From positions 310,001-374,000 of the forward strand of contig BCKQ01000008.1 of the NCBI GenBank assembly GCA_001600695.1: DNA of 64,000 bases, written 5' to 3'. The position numbers and the translations under genes were made by a program. Within the stretch, counting starts at the first letter, position 1. Every line of letters starts with the position of its first letter. A model generated the notes under the pieces. The model did not search any database, was not told the DNA's origin, and saw nothing but the letters and a program-made list of their open reading frames with translations. This stretch comes from Ascoidea asiatica. Taxonomy: Eukaryota; Ascomycota; Saccharomycetes; Ascoideales; Ascoideaceae. Shown piece after piece: positions 10,844 to 22,309 of the stretch.

Positions 10844-13075
10844 ATAATTTTAAAATATTGAATATATTCGTAAAAATTTAGTTTCTTCATATAATAAAAA
10901 ATAGATACAAAAATAGATGTTAAAATATAAACAGTTTTTATCTTGTTTGTGGATAAATAAATTACCTATAAAGGCATTTTGAATCTAAGCTTTATTCTTT
11001 ACCTTTACGTAACATTTCCATACAGACACCACAATTTTCAACAAACAACGTAACTTTTATATATATCTTTTGAAAACAAGTAAAATTTAGAAATTATTCA
11101 GATCTGAAACAGAAATAGAAAAAAGCGGTTTGGAATTTGGAGTTTGTGGTTTGTGGTTCAATTTTGGTTTGTTTGTGGCAGAATGACTCGCGATTTTTCT
11201 TATCTTAAGAGTAAGAGACCACCACCAAATTATTTTGATGTTAGACTGTGGTTTCCTTTGTGGGTGGCTATAAATTCAAGTAGAACATGAGAGAATTTGG
11301 ACCGTTCAGGGATAATCACCAAAGAGATATCTACAGTATTGATGTTGCGACCTGAAGTACTCTTTCCATTTTGTTATCTACTGGCGAATAATTCGCGTGA
11401 TATTCCAAGGCTTTTTCGCGTCGCATTTGCCACTTTTGTATCCTTAAAGTCTTCAACTGTGCTTTAAAGACATGTTTTTCCTCACAGGGATTATCTTTTT
11501 TATTGCTTATAATTAAAGCACTTTGTGCCGATAGTGTTAGTAAATCCTTGTTATATTTTTGCGTATTTCATTATTGTCGTTGCTGCATCTGAAGTGCTTG
11601 GTTGTCTGGACCGCAATGCTTCTTATGTCCCAACACTGAGATTTAACCTAGTAAAAATTATCATTTAATTATATTTTGAATGTACAATAATTGCAAAATG
11701 GTTATAAAGTTGCAAGCTCCAGGATAATCTATTAATTTATAAATAAGTATATAATTTAAGTAATTTCTGCTCAAAAAGTGGTTATTACTACCACTCTACT
11801 GAACCTTTTGAAATTTAGGTCATTTAATTTCAAACTCTCGATCGAAGTGACTAATAATTCATTCGATGCGATACATGTGATCGCTGTGGCCAGTGTAATC
11901 TCTTGGATAATGAAATTTGTAAGAACTCCTTACAAACCGGGCCGCTAAGAAAGCATATCTCCAGCGCAGTAACTTGTCTCAATTTACAAAGCTGTGCAGT
12001 AATTTTAATTCCTGTGCAGCTCTGTTTACTGAACTCTAAACTTGCGGGTTTCCTGCACAAGCACTCCAAAAAAGAAAAATAAATCGAGATCTCATCCATC
12101 TTCCATTTTCCATCTTCTCGAAGATAGTTCATTTGTTGAATTATCTCTATTTTTCCCAACACCTTCATTCAAACTGCTAATACAATTGTTGATCTTTTAG
12201 GTTATTAGTACTACTTCAGTGGCAATGTTGTAGTACTTTTGTAGTATTTTTCCAAAGAGTTTCGACGATTGCCGTATGCAGAATATATTTAGAATTCTAA
12301 TACTTCATCTGGTGTGCAGGCAGAAGTTTGAATCAATTTGCTTCAAAGTGTCACAAAGTGTAACAAAGCGATAAAAACATTGCTTGCTCAAAGCTTCAAT
12401 TCGACTTTTTTTAATTCAAATTTGCATCATTTTTTTCTTTAGAGAGAAGAAAAACACAAAATAAATTTAAAATTTTCATGAAATTTGCTTTGAAATTTAC
12501 CTTTAAATTTTTACTTTTGAAATTAACATTGAAACTAACTTGCTTTTCAAGGTTCAAGATTAATTTAATAAAGATAAAACTACTTTGTTTCTCTCTCAAT
12601 ATAAAAGCAATTGATTTTCCTCTTCTTTTAACTTCTTTTATATCTTTTTTTTTTTCTTTTTTTTTCTCTTTCTTATTCTGTCTCTACTTTCTTTACTTTC
12701 TTTATTATTATTAATATTGATATAATAGTCAATTAGTAAGACAATTCCTATTCATCTTCATCCTCATCTTCATCTTCAATCAAATTCAATTCAATTCATT
12801 TTCATCTCCAATTATATCAATAAATTTTATAATTTAATAAAATTTAAAAAAATAACTTTAATAATTAATAAAAAAAATGATACTGATATATTAAATTAAA
12901 TATTTAAATTAATATTTAATTTTTTTCTTTTGGCGCTTAATAATTTTTAAAAATAATTTTGCTCAAATTGTATATTATTCAATTAATAATCTCAAGATTT
13001 TAACCTATGATTTAATAGTTTTAAAAATCTTTAGATCTTTATCTCGATTTTTTTCTATCATTTTAACTTTATTTA

Positions 13076-13106
<31 letters not shown>

Positions 13107-14130
13107 TTTATCTTATCTTATCTTATCTTATCTAAACTTAACCTTTTGGTTTTACTCATCATAAATTTTTCACTTCTCCTTCATTTCTATCAATTTTTAT
13201 AATTTTTAATTTATTCAAAATTAAAATAATAGAATAACCAAAAAAAAAAAAAATTCAATTTAAAATGTATCAATTTTATTAATTATTCATTCTATTTCAA
13301 GTTCTATTTCAAGTTTAAAATTTTAAAATTCATAAAATTCCTTATAATTTCTATTCAAATCTTTAAAATAAATTTTATTATAAATTTTAGCAGAGCGTTT
13401 AAGATATTAAATTCAATTATTATTCATTTAATTACCTTATTCCAATTTACTAATTTATCAATTTAAAAAGATTTTAATTAATCTTGGTTTTAAAATTTTA
13501 AAAAGTTCTTTTTAATCAAAGCAATTATTCTCAATTTCAATTTATCAAACTAAAAATTCTTCTGTGGGCGGTTCATCACTGTATTGTAATATAAATATAT
13601 CCTTTTTTTTTTTTTTTTTTTTTTAATTTAATTTTGTTATCAAACAAATTTAAAACTAAAATTAAAATGTTTTTTTTTTCTCAAAAAGGATTTCAAAAAA
13701 ATAAAAATAAAATAAATAAACATTTTAAAACTCTCAAATTGATAATTATAATTGTTCTTTTTAATTTATTTTAAAACTATTGATAATTTAAGCTAAATTT
13801 ATATTTAAATTTTTTATTTTTTGGATTAAATAAAAAAATTATATTGGAATTAAAAAATCTATGAATTTTAAAAGAAATAAAAATTTAAAGAAAAAAAATT
13901 AAATACGTATATAGAAAATTTTAATAAATTAATTCATGAAAATTAAATATAAAAAATAAAATCATGTAGAAAGAAGTAATAAGAATAACAAAAAGCAAAG
14001 CACACATTAAATAATCAAATAAACAAAATAAAGCTGAATGAAAACATAATTATAAGAAATTAACAAGAGAAAAATAAAAGAGAAATGAAAAATGAAAAAA
14101 TGAAAAAATGAAAAAATGAAAATATAAGAA
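10844..14130. other. 3.3 kb gap between two convergent genes
   Basis: NUC1 and the PDR transporter both end into this gap, so no protein-gene promoter is expected, yet it is longer than most genes here. From about 11100 to 12400 the base composition is near 38% GC and repeat-poor, unlike the rest. It includes a TATAAA near 11270, an AGTACTAC/GTAGTACT inverted repeat at 12207-12237, and no coding frame I believe. From 12400 to 14130 it is ordinary A+T-rich sequence with homopolymers. I did not recognise a known RNA gene. Confidence 0.5.
12207..12237. repeat. 8-bp perfect inverted repeat (hairpin)
   Basis: AGTACTAC at 12207-12214 and GTAGTACT at 12230-12237 are perfect reverse complements around a 15-nt loop, inside the convergent gap. 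Function unknown. Confidence 0.6.
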
Positions 14131-17100
14131 CTAACTTTCTGAATTTTTTACTGTCTGGCCTTCTTCTGATACACTTTTAAGAGTTGCCTGTCTTGTTAAT
14201 TGAACTTCTGCTTCAAATTCTTCTTCTGCTTCTGATTTCTTCTCATCACTAACTCTGTTTTTAGATTTTGGTACTCTTGTTAACCAATAAAATCCAATTG
14301 TGAAAAAAACATTAACAAAAAGATAACATATAAAAATACCAAAATTTCTCCATCTTTCACTGTATAAACTATTAGCTGAACTTAAATAAACATTAGTATT
14401 AGCCATTGTACAATAATAACAAACTTCTGTTGAATTACTATTTTCTAAATATCCTCCTGCAACTTTCATATATGCTTCCATATATTTTTCACATGTATAA
14501 TTACTTGGAGGTTCAAAAACTAACATTTCTGTTGAACTGCAAGTTGATGGTGCATTAGCTAAACTTGCTGACATTATTCCTTGAATCATATATGTTAATG
14601 GTGATACTCTATACATCCAAATCCAAAATCTAGGCATGAAATCTGGTCCTGCTAAAACTCCACAAAATGCTAAACACATTGTGAAAAAAATTGTTGTTAA
14701 AATTCCTGCAGTTTCTTTACGATCTAATCCTGAAATTACAACTTGTCCAAAACTAATACTCCAAATATAATAAACAATTGAATAAAGCCATATTAATGCT
14801 CCTCTTTCAGCTACTGTATTTGTAAAACTAGCATTATTATATAATCCAACTGGATAATACCAACAAAAATATGCTATTGTACCACATAATATACTCCATG
14901 GAACTTCTGCAATTAATTGAGCACAAATAAATGCAATCCAACTAAATGTCTTTGAAGGTCTTTCCCTTGATTCATATAATTTTCTTTGAGTAACAAAATT
15001 TTCAAACATTTGAAAATTAAGAGTAATAAAAATAACAGTATACATAAAAATTGATAACATTTGATTTTGTAAACCTTGTTGAGTTCTTTTTGCATCATAA
15101 AATGAAAATCCATTAAATAATTCTGAAATTATTGTTAATAAAAGTTTTGCCCAAATATATGCTGGTGTTCTCCAATATTGTTGAAAAACTCTAATAAGAA
15201 CTAAATATAATTGAAAAATAAATGGTGATGCAAATTCTTTTTTTAATTCTTCAGAATCAACAATTGGTTTTTTAACTAATTCTTTTTCCATTTTTCCAAG
15301 TTCTTCAATTACTACTTGATGTTCTTCAGATTCATTCCAAACATCAAAATAATCTTTTTCAGCTTGAGATCCAGGTGCACTACCTATAACTTCGAGCATC
15401 CATTCTGCAGGATTTGCATTTGGAGGACATTTTAATAAACTATATTTTTCAAAATAATTTATTAAACTTTCACATCTTTCACCTAAATCTCCAAAATAAA
15501 CTGTTTTACCACCAGCCTCTAATAATAATAATCTATCAAATTCATCTAATAATATAGCTGAAGGTTGATGAATAGTACATAAAATTGCTTGTCCTTGATT
15601 AGCTAATTTTCTAATTAATTTACATATAGCCCATGCAGTTTCTGAATCTAAACCTGAAGTTGGTTCATCTAAGAATAATAAAAGATCTGGTTTTGCTGCC
15701 AATTCAACACCAATTGTTAATCTTTTACGTTGTTCAACATTTAATCCTTCACCAGTAATACCTACTATTGCATCAGCATATTTCTCCATTTCTAAAGTTT
15801 GAATAACATTTTCAACATATTCATCTTTTTCTTCTTTTGATATATTATAAGGTTGTCTTAAATAAGCACTGAAACGTAAAGCTTCTCTAACAGTTGAAGT
15901 AGTTAAATGTAAATCTTGTTGTTGAACATATCCTGTTGAACGTTGAAAAGAAGAATCTCTTAAATGACCATCAACAAACATATCACCAGTAATAACCCCC
16001 ATTGTAACTCTATTTGCAAGAACATCTAATAATGTAGTTTTACCAGCACCAGAAGCTCCCATTAAAGCAGTTACTGTTCCAGGTTTAACCCATCCAGAAA
16101 CATTTGTTAAAATTCTTCTTGTTCTACCTTTAATTGAAATATCATAACAAACATTTTTCCAATGAAAAATTTTTTCTCCAGTATGTATCTTTAATTTAAG
16201 ATCATCTCCACTTTCATTTTGTTCATAAACAACTTTTTCATTATCAGCTTCAATATCATTAGCCATTAATTTTTTTTGATTTCTAATTTTTCTTAAAGTT
16301 TTTTGTTGAAATAAAAGAATTTCACCTTTTTGTTTAGCACCTTCATTAAATTCACAAATAATTAAATAAATAAATAAGAAAAAAACAATATAACCAAAAA
16401 TTATACCAATATTTCTCCATTTATGAGAATTATGATATTTATAAGCAAGTTCTATATAATTATCACCATTGACATAATCAACACCAAGTTGAGCACCAAC
16501 AGAATTACATATTTGATTTTCTGGACCTAAAGTATCATAAATACCTGTTGAAGGAACATATGTAGAACATGTATAATTCATATCATGAAATTCATTAGCC
16601 ATAATAGATTCAAAAGTATAAGCCAAAGGATCAATATAATTAATCCATCTTGACCAACCATGCATATAATTTGTTGGAATAACAAAACCCATATAAATTG
16701 TAATTGCTAATAATAATATTGAAGCTGGACTCATAGCTTCATATAAAGTTTTGGTACTTGCACCAATACATCTAAAAATATGAGACATTGCAAAAGTTGA
16801 TAAAAGTCCAACAAACATATAAAAGAAAAAATTACCAGCTTCTCTTTTGAAATGAACCATAAAATAAAATGGAATATTGAAACCTAAAGCAGTAAGGACT
16901 TTTGTAGGAATTTCTGAAATTATAGATGCTAAAGCATCAGCAGATGGATGATATAATGCATATTTCTTATGTTTCTCGACAATAGGTCTTGCTTCATATA
17001 AAGCAAGAATTTCTAAAATTGAAGAAAAAGCATTAAAAAGAATTGCAATAAATAAAGCGGCACCTCTATAATAAAAAGATCCAGTTGTAAATGGTAAATC

Positions 17101-18771
17101 ATAAAATATAGAGCCTAGAATTATAGCCATTATCATATTACCAACAATACTGACTAAAGTATAGCCAATATTATTTCTAGTTCTTTGAAAATTTCTTTCA
17201 ATAATATAACGAACTTGCATAGGAAATGAAATCATATAAGATGATCTTTTTCTTTGGAGTTTTGCTTGTTGAGCATAATGACCTTCTTTAAATTCAAGAC
17301 TTGCTTCAGAATTTTTATCATGTTTTTTTAAGTAATCATCAACTTCAACAATAAGATTTTTGTATTCTTCAGAATTCTTCCAATAAGTTTCAAATTCTTC
17401 AGGAGTTCGTGGAACTTTATTTTCAAAACCTTTAGTAATAATTCTTTGACTAGGATTTGTTAATGAAGTTAAATAATCAGCTGTTGTTTGTCTTGGTGGA
17501 CAAAAATAACCCATATCTAAAAAGAATTTTTTTGCTTTTAAAGTTGAACCAAAATATATTTGACGACCTTCATAAAGTAAACAAACTTTATCATAATTTG
17601 CAAAAACTTCACCAGAACATTGATAAATTGATACAAAAGTTGTATAATTAAGAATATCAGCTTGAGTTCTTAAACATCTTGTGAATTCTACAGCATTTGC
17701 AGCATCTAAACCTCTAGTACTATTATCCCAAAGTTGAAATGGAGCACCACAAAGTGAAGCTTCAGTAATACTTAATCTTTTTCTTTCACCACCAGAGATA
17801 CCTCTCATATAATCATCACCAACTTTTGTATCTTTTACAGCAGTCAAACCATATGTAGCTAAAAAAACTTCAGTCATATGTTTTGCATAAGCTTCTCTTG
17901 TAATTTCAGGAATTCTATTTGTTGGAGTTCTCATTTTTGCAGCACAATTTAAAGTTTCCCAAACAGTTAAATGTGGAAAATGAATTTCAGTTTCACCATT
18001 ATAAATAACTTCACCTCTAAAATTTTTAACAATTTCTTTTTGAGTTAAACCATCATAACAAATTGAAGAATTTTTATCAATTTGAAAACCATGAGTAACT
18101 CCAGCAATTGTTTTTAAAAATGTACTACAACCAGCACCTGGTCTACCTAATACAGCTAAAATTTCACCAGGATAAACAATACCATCCATTTTTTTTAAAA
18201 TATCAAAATTTTTTTTTGGAGTAATACCTGGTATAAAATGAATTAATTTATCAATTCCTTTATAAATTGCATTACCAACATTTGTTTGATAATCAGCATC
18301 AGAAGCAATACCATGACTTGATAAATTTCTCCAAGCTATACCTAAAGTCATTGGTTTATAATAATCAGGATCTTGATCTGTAAATCTTCTTAAATTTTTA
18401 ACCCAATATCTTGAATTAAATAAAGGAGAATTTGGATCTAATCTTGGATCAATTTCAACATTATTATTAAAAGTTGAAATTCCTGGATTGTCAGACATTG
18501 AACTTAAAGTTCTTATTAATTTTAAATCATTTTTATTATGAATAATTTTTTCATCATCTTTTAATGCATTTATATTTATTGAATTATTTGATTGATTTGT
18601 GAATTGTCTTGCTAATTCTTGAATTTCATTTGAAGTTTGAGTAGTAAAACCATTATATGGTTTTGCTGGAATTAAAGAATCAGTATCAGTAATTGAAGAA
18701 TGTTCTTCTTGACCAGTAGCTGAATTTACTGGCAGTTTTTTAATTTCTGAAATTGAGTTATTTGTACTCAT
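14131..18771 (-). CDS. PDR/CDR-type ABC transporter (full-size ABCG drug-efflux pump)
   Basis: 1546 residues in the reverse (NBD-TMD)x2 order typical of fungal pleiotropic drug resistance pumps. The N-terminal pre-NBD block carries DPRLDP and a RYWVKNLRRF segment like Cdr1/Pdr5. NBD1 has the degenerate Walker A GRPGAGCST at 209-217 (Cys replaces the catalytic Lys), signature ISGGERKRLS at 325-334 and Walker B ending LWDN. NBD2 has intact Walker A GASGAGKTT at 905-913 but the degenerate signature LNVEQ at 1010-1014. This asymmetry is normal for the family. Each half has about six membrane helices with a Cys-containing extracellular loop before the last one. Such plasma-membrane pumps export azoles, steroids and many other drugs, or lipids. 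The ATG at 18771 is the first in frame. I cannot assign orthology to CDR1, PDR5 or SNQ2, and no clear PDRE was seen upstream. Confidence 0.95.
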   Translation of the reverse strand: MSTNNSISEIKKLPVNSATGQEEHSSITDTDSLIPAKPYNGFTTQTSNEIQELARQFTNQSNNSININALKDDEKIIHNKNDLKLIRTLSSMSDNPGISTFNNNVEIDPRLDPNSPLFNSRYWVKNLRRFTDQDPDYYKPMTLGIAWRNLSSHGIASDADYQTNVGNAIYKGIDKLIHFIPGITPKKNFDILKKMDGIVYPGEILAVLGRPGAGCSTFLKTIAGVTHGFQIDKNSSICYDGLTQKEIVKNFRGEVIYNGETEIHFPHLTVWETLNCAAKMRTPTNRIPEITREAYAKHMTEVFLATYGLTAVKDTKVGDDYMRGISGGERKRLSITEASLCGAPFQLWDNSTRGLDAANAVEFTRCLRTQADILNYTTFVSIYQCSGEVFANYDKVCLLYEGRQIYFGSTLKAKKFFLDMGYFCPPRQTTADYLTSLTNPSQRIITKGFENKVPRTPEEFETYWKNSEEYKNLIVEVDDYLKKHDKNSEASLEFKEGHYAQQAKLQRKRSSYMISFPMQVRYIIERNFQRTRNNIGYTLVSIVGNMIMAIILGSIFYDLPFTTGSFYYRGAALFIAILFNAFSSILEILALYEARPIVEKHKKYALYHPSADALASIISEIPTKVLTALGFNIPFYFMVHFKREAGNFFFYMFVGLLSTFAMSHIFRCIGASTKTLYEAMSPASILLLAITIYMGFVIPTNYMHGWSRWINYIDPLAYTFESIMANEFHDMNYTCSTYVPSTGIYDTLGPENQICNSVGAQLGVDYVNGDNYIELAYKYHNSHKWRNIGIIFGYIVFFLFIYLIICEFNEGAKQKGEILLFQQKTLRKIRNQKKLMANDIEADNEKVVYEQNESGDDLKLKIHTGEKIFHWKNVCYDISIKGRTRRILTNVSGWVKPGTVTALMGASGAGKTTLLDVLANRVTMGVITGDMFVDGHLRDSSFQRSTGYVQQQDLHLTTSTVREALRFSAYLRQPYNISKEEKDEYVENVIQTLEMEKYADAIVGITGEGLNVEQRKRLTIGVELAAKPDLLLFLDEPTSGLDSETAWAICKLIRKLANQGQAILCTIHQPSAILLDEFDRLLLLEAGGKTVYFGDLGERCESLINYFEKYSLLKCPPNANPAEWMLEVIGSAPGSQAEKDYFDVWNESEEHQVVIEELGKMEKELVKKPIVDSEELKKEFASPFIFQLYLVLIRVFQQYWRTPAYIWAKLLLTIISELFNGFSFYDAKRTQQGLQNQMLSIFMYTVIFITLNFQMFENFVTQRKLYESRERPSKTFSWIAFICAQLIAEVPWSILCGTIAYFCWYYPVGLYNNASFTNTVAERGALIWLYSIVYYIWSISFGQVVISGLDRKETAGILTTIFFTMCLAFCGVLAGPDFMPRFWIWMYRVSPLTYMIQGIMSASLANAPSTCSSTEMLVFEPPSNYTCEKYMEAYMKVAGGYLENSNSTEVCYYCTMANTNVYLSSANSLYSERWRNFGIFICYLFVNVFFTIGFYWLTRVPKSKNRVSDEKKSEAEEEFEAEVQLTRQATLKSVSEEGQTVKNSES

Positions 18772-20593
18772 CAGGAGTTATTATTTGTTTTTCTATTTCT
18801 TTTGATTTTATTGATGTTATATATATATATATTGCAGTATGATTAAGAATATAATTTAAAATATAATTATTGTATATATATTTTTTCAGTTTATGAATAT
18901 TAATTATTTTAAAAAAAAATCAATAAAGAAAAACTGGTTTGTAAAAAAAATATAATACCATTCCCAGGTATTTATATTGTCATTGTGAAAAATAATGATA
19001 AACTATATAATTACTTGAATTGATAAACATAACATTATTGCTAAAGATTATTTTCATATATCTTTCTAGGATCGACAAAAGGAAATACTATTTTAAATGA
19101 ATGATAAATAAATCATCTTAATAACCTGTTATAAGATCATTATTGGCTGATTGAAACAAATTATTGAAGACAATAAACAGCTCTAAAGAAAAAAAATATT
19201 GAAAGCAGTATTGATTTTTTTTTTCTTCTGATTTTAATTTTAGTTTAAGGAATTCTACAAGGAACCTAAATTGAATATTGTAACGATTTTTGAATACTAT
19301 TTTAATGATATTGTTTTACAAAAACAAGCTTTAGGTTGAATGATTTGAATTGGATTGAATTTATTGACTTTTTAGTATATTACAGCAGTTAATTTTCTCT
19401 TCAGGCCTTCAAAATCATATGCCATTACCACAGCCAGCTCGGCTCGGAAGACTATTTGCAGGGAAGAACGCTGGCTGATGGTGGTGAACTGCGGCTAAAG
19501 AGCCTGGAAGAGAGCAACAAGCTGACAGTTTTTAGAGCAAAGTCCTCGTAAGAGAATATATTCATTATTTCTTCCTTCACAAAACGAATAAAGGTGTTCT
19601 CCATGGAGTGTTCTACTTTGTTCTACCTCTGTTTTGCAAGCGATTTAGGTTGTGCTCTAGACGTATCAGCAACTAGAGGAGGTAACGACACTTGAAGGGA
19701 AAGTAAAAAAAACAAAATTGATTCTCCGAAACCCTTTTCTAGTCTCAATCAAAATTTAATGGTTTTCAAAGATATTTCTTCAATTGGATTGATTTAGATG
19801 GGTGGAATATTCTTTGTCTTCTTGACTATATGTAGTGATGATAAATAATCCAGTTGTCTTTAGATAAGTATGTTTGAGATTTACTAAAAGATGATTAAGT
19901 GAAAAAACATAAAGTTAAAGTCAAAAAAAAAAAAAAATTGAAATTCTAATAATACCTTCTTTTTTGATATATTTTTTGGAAACCACATGTGCAAAAGCTT
20001 AAAGGAAAAATCAATAGTTTTTGAAATGGATTAATAATATTTTAATGGAAATTTCAATTGAATTGAAAAATTCAAGCATTTTCTAATTCAGAATCTAAAT
20101 ATTCGTTAATTTTCCTTAATGTTCAATAAACGAAGCTTTTTCAAATGAATACAAGATATTTATGGGGTAAATTTGAATGTCCAAGTAACTTATTATTATA
20201 ATTTCTTCAATTTAATTCATTTAAAATAATGCTTTTGATTGATTTTGATTAGTTTTGATTTATAATTTATATTTGATTATTTATTTCCTTTAGATTAAGA
20301 TAAGGTTGAAATCAAGATAACCAAAGAAAAAAACAAATTCATTTTAAAAAGGGAAATCACGTGGTAATCAGTTACTAAAATCATATTAGGAAAATATTCA
20401 ATGTTTAGAATATCCTTGTTTATGTAGAAGATCATGTGCTTTGTTTTATTAACAAAAATATTTTTTTTATATATTCTGAAATTAGTTAGTTGTATTGATT
20501 AAATTAGACTGATTATATTGATGAATTGATTGAATATCAAATAAAAGGTTTGAATAATAAGAAAATAAGACCAAAGATATAATATAATATGAT
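18772..20593. other. Divergent promoter region, PDR transporter / PRP18
   Basis: 1.8 kb, mostly A+T-rich, with a GC-rich island at about 19420-19700 and a CACGTG at 20358-20363. One island frame (about 19385-19550) reads some 45 codons with balanced composition and a preceding TTCAG acceptor-like sequence, but has no start codon. No gene is called. Confidence 0.55.
20358..20363. promoter_or_regulatory. CACGTG (Cbf1-type) site upstream of PRP18
   Basis: ATCACGTGG about 231 bp upstream of the PRP18 ATG matches the Cbf1 motif RTCACRTG. It could also serve the divergent transporter 1.6 kb away. Binding is inferred. Confidence 0.45.
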
Positions 20594-21397
20594 ATGATAT
20601 TGGAAAAGAGTGAGAATTATAAATCAGATATTCCAGATTATAAAAATTTATCAAGAGATGAAATTAATAGAAGATTAAAAGAATATAATAAACCTATACA
20701 ATTAGATGGTGAATCAGATTTAGATATTTTAATAAGATTAGTTAAATTAGATTTAAAAAAAAGAAAAAATGAAGAATTAATTAAAAATTCAAATAATTCT
20801 ATAAATAATGATTATAAATATATAAGTTTTAAATTAAATCTTAAAGATATTTCAAGTTATAATGAAAATAAAAATGATAAAAAAATTTATTTACAAATGA
20901 GATCATATATAATTTTTTTATTAAAACAATGGGATATTAAATTAAATTTAAAATTAAAAAAAATTTCAAATAATATTAAAGATTCTATAAAATTAAAAGA
21001 AAAATTAGATGAAATTAAAATTGAACAAAATTTATTAATTGAAACAAAAAAAAATTTAGTACCATTATTAATTCAATTACGTAAAAAAAATTTAAAAAAT
21101 AATAATGATAAAGATTTAATACCATCTTTATATAGTACATTATATTATTTACAAATTAAAGATTATAAATTAGCAAATGATTATTATTTAAAATTAAGTA
21201 TTGGTAATGTTGCTTGGCCAATTGGTGTTATTCAAGTTGGTATTCATGCAAGAAGTGCTCAAGGTAAAATTACTGGTGCTAAAAAAATTGCAAATATAAT
21301 GATTGATGAAACTACTAGAAAATGGATAACTTCAATTAAAAGATTAATTACTCTAGCTACTAAATATTTTCCTGTAGATAAACAAATAAATCGATAA
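20594..21397 (+). CDS. PRP18: Pre-mRNA splicing factor Prp18
   Basis: 267 residues, close to the 251 of Saccharomyces Prp18. The C-terminal half matches the Prp18 helical domain. The most conserved stretch is GNVAWPIGV at 204-212, continuing into VGIHARSAQGKI. The terminal segment RKWITSIKRLITLATKYFP matches the family end. The N-terminal DEINRRLKEYNKPIQLDGE (23-41) resembles the SFM/Prp4-like motif found in Prp18 of many eukaryotes. Prp18 acts with Slu7 and the U5 snRNP in the second transesterification step, exon ligation. Two introns visible in this window (MPC2, NI9M-like) show that splicing is in use. An earlier ATG at about 20589 is followed at once by a stop, so 20594 is the start. Confidence 0.93.
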   Translation: MILEKSENYKSDIPDYKNLSRDEINRRLKEYNKPIQLDGESDLDILIRLVKLDLKKRKNEELIKNSNNSINNDYKYISFKLNLKDISSYNENKNDKKIYLQMRSYIIFLLKQWDIKLNLKLKKISNNIKDSIKLKEKLDEIKIEQNLLIETKKNLVPLLIQLRKKNLKNNNDKDLIPSLYSTLYYLQIKDYKLANDYYLKLSIGNVAWPIGVIQVGIHARSAQGKITGAKKIANIMIDETTRKWITSIKRLITLATKYFPVDKQINR

Positions 21398-21882
21398 TTT
21401 ACTTAATTCAATTCGGTAACTTAAAAAGTTTTTCCAACTTAATATATAAAATTTTGCTGTAATTATCGATTTTAATAAATAAATTTAGATTAAATTAATT
21501 ACAAAACTTGAAAGATAATTTTGTGAATAATATATTTTATTAAAACTATAAAGATAATGTTAGTGATTGAACATAAATAAATATGAAACTAAATAAATAT
21601 TTAGAAAAAAATGAATTTTGAAAAAATTAAAATCAGACATCCAAGGAAGGAAATAACAAACATCTGTACACTATATAGGTTCTAGCGTGCACTCTTGAGG
21701 AAACTGCGAATGTTCACAAATGTTTTCATCATATTGAAATTTAAACCAAAATGCCAAAAAGGCAATAAATATAATAATCCAAACTTACATATTGGAAAAG
21801 TAATCCTGTTACAACTGTAAAAAAATAAATTGTTAGTTAATTGAAAATTGAAATAAGGAGGGTCATAATTATGGTTGAAAAA

Positions 21883-22045
21883 GTTAAATAAAATCAGAGA
21901 TGTCAAATACTGGCAAGTATAAGTCTTAAAATATTGAATTAGATTACTCTAAAACAAAAAGACATGTTCTTCGTAAAATCGTCATGGGCGAATAGGACAT
22001 TGGAAAAAGAAGTGGACAGACGATATCATCATATAAACATTTAAC
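21883..22045 (-). ncRNA. Tentative C/D-box snoRNA-like sequence
   Basis: On the minus strand a box-C-like ATGATGA (22026-22032) is followed about 130 nt later by a box-D-like CTGA (21894-21897). The outer flanks GTTAAAT (22039-22045) and ATTTAAC (21883-21889) are perfect complements. A TATAAAAA (22208-22215) and paired Tbf1-type sites lie upstream in the right order. Against it, the terminal stem is separated from the boxes by 4-6 nt, the spacing is long for a C/D RNA, and I recognised no rRNA target. Treat it as a hypothesis. Confidence 0.15.
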
Positions 22046-22281
22046 TAATATAAAACCATTGAAACTGTAAAAGTTGAGAAAAGACGTACTCTTATATTAA
22101 GATCATTTTGTATAAATAATCTATTCACTCTTAATAGCGAACTTATTGATAATAATTATTAAAAGAATTGAAACTTATGATCAAAATAAAGAAGATAAAT
22201 TCACTCCTTTTTATATCTGAAAATCTCATCTCAAAACAAGAGAAAAATAAAAGAAAATTTGTAGATGCAAGAACAGTGAAG

Positions 22282-22309
22282 AGCCCTAAAGCATAAAACA
22301 ATTAGGGCT
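22282..22309. promoter_or_regulatory. Inverted pair of Tbf1-type sites
   Basis: AGCCCTAA at 22282-22289 and its reverse complement TTAGGGCT at 22302-22309 both match ARCCCTAA, the known Tbf1 site. Tbf1 drives snoRNA genes in Saccharomyces and ribosomal-protein genes in Candida. The extended arms GAGCCCTAA/TTAGGGCTC form a 9-bp inverted repeat. The location between convergent genes is odd for a promoter element. Confidence 0.45.

Noticed and set aside
11593-11635. LTR-like start TGTTGGGACA on the minus strand
   Set aside because: No matching terminal CA with target-site duplication, no second copy and no primer-binding site.
11851-12168. 105-codon minus-strand ORF
   Set aside because: Unrecognisable, atypical codons, no promoter context; likely chance in the less A+T-rich core of the convergent gap.
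19385-19550. 45-codon plus-strand frame in a GC-rich island after an acceptor-like TTCAG
   Set aside because: No start codon, no partner exon or branch point found, and no recognisable product.
21682-21906. 74-codon minus-strand ORF with a GTAAGT inside
   Set aside because: Resembled a small mitochondrial membrane protein at first, but no family motif matched and no splice model improved it.
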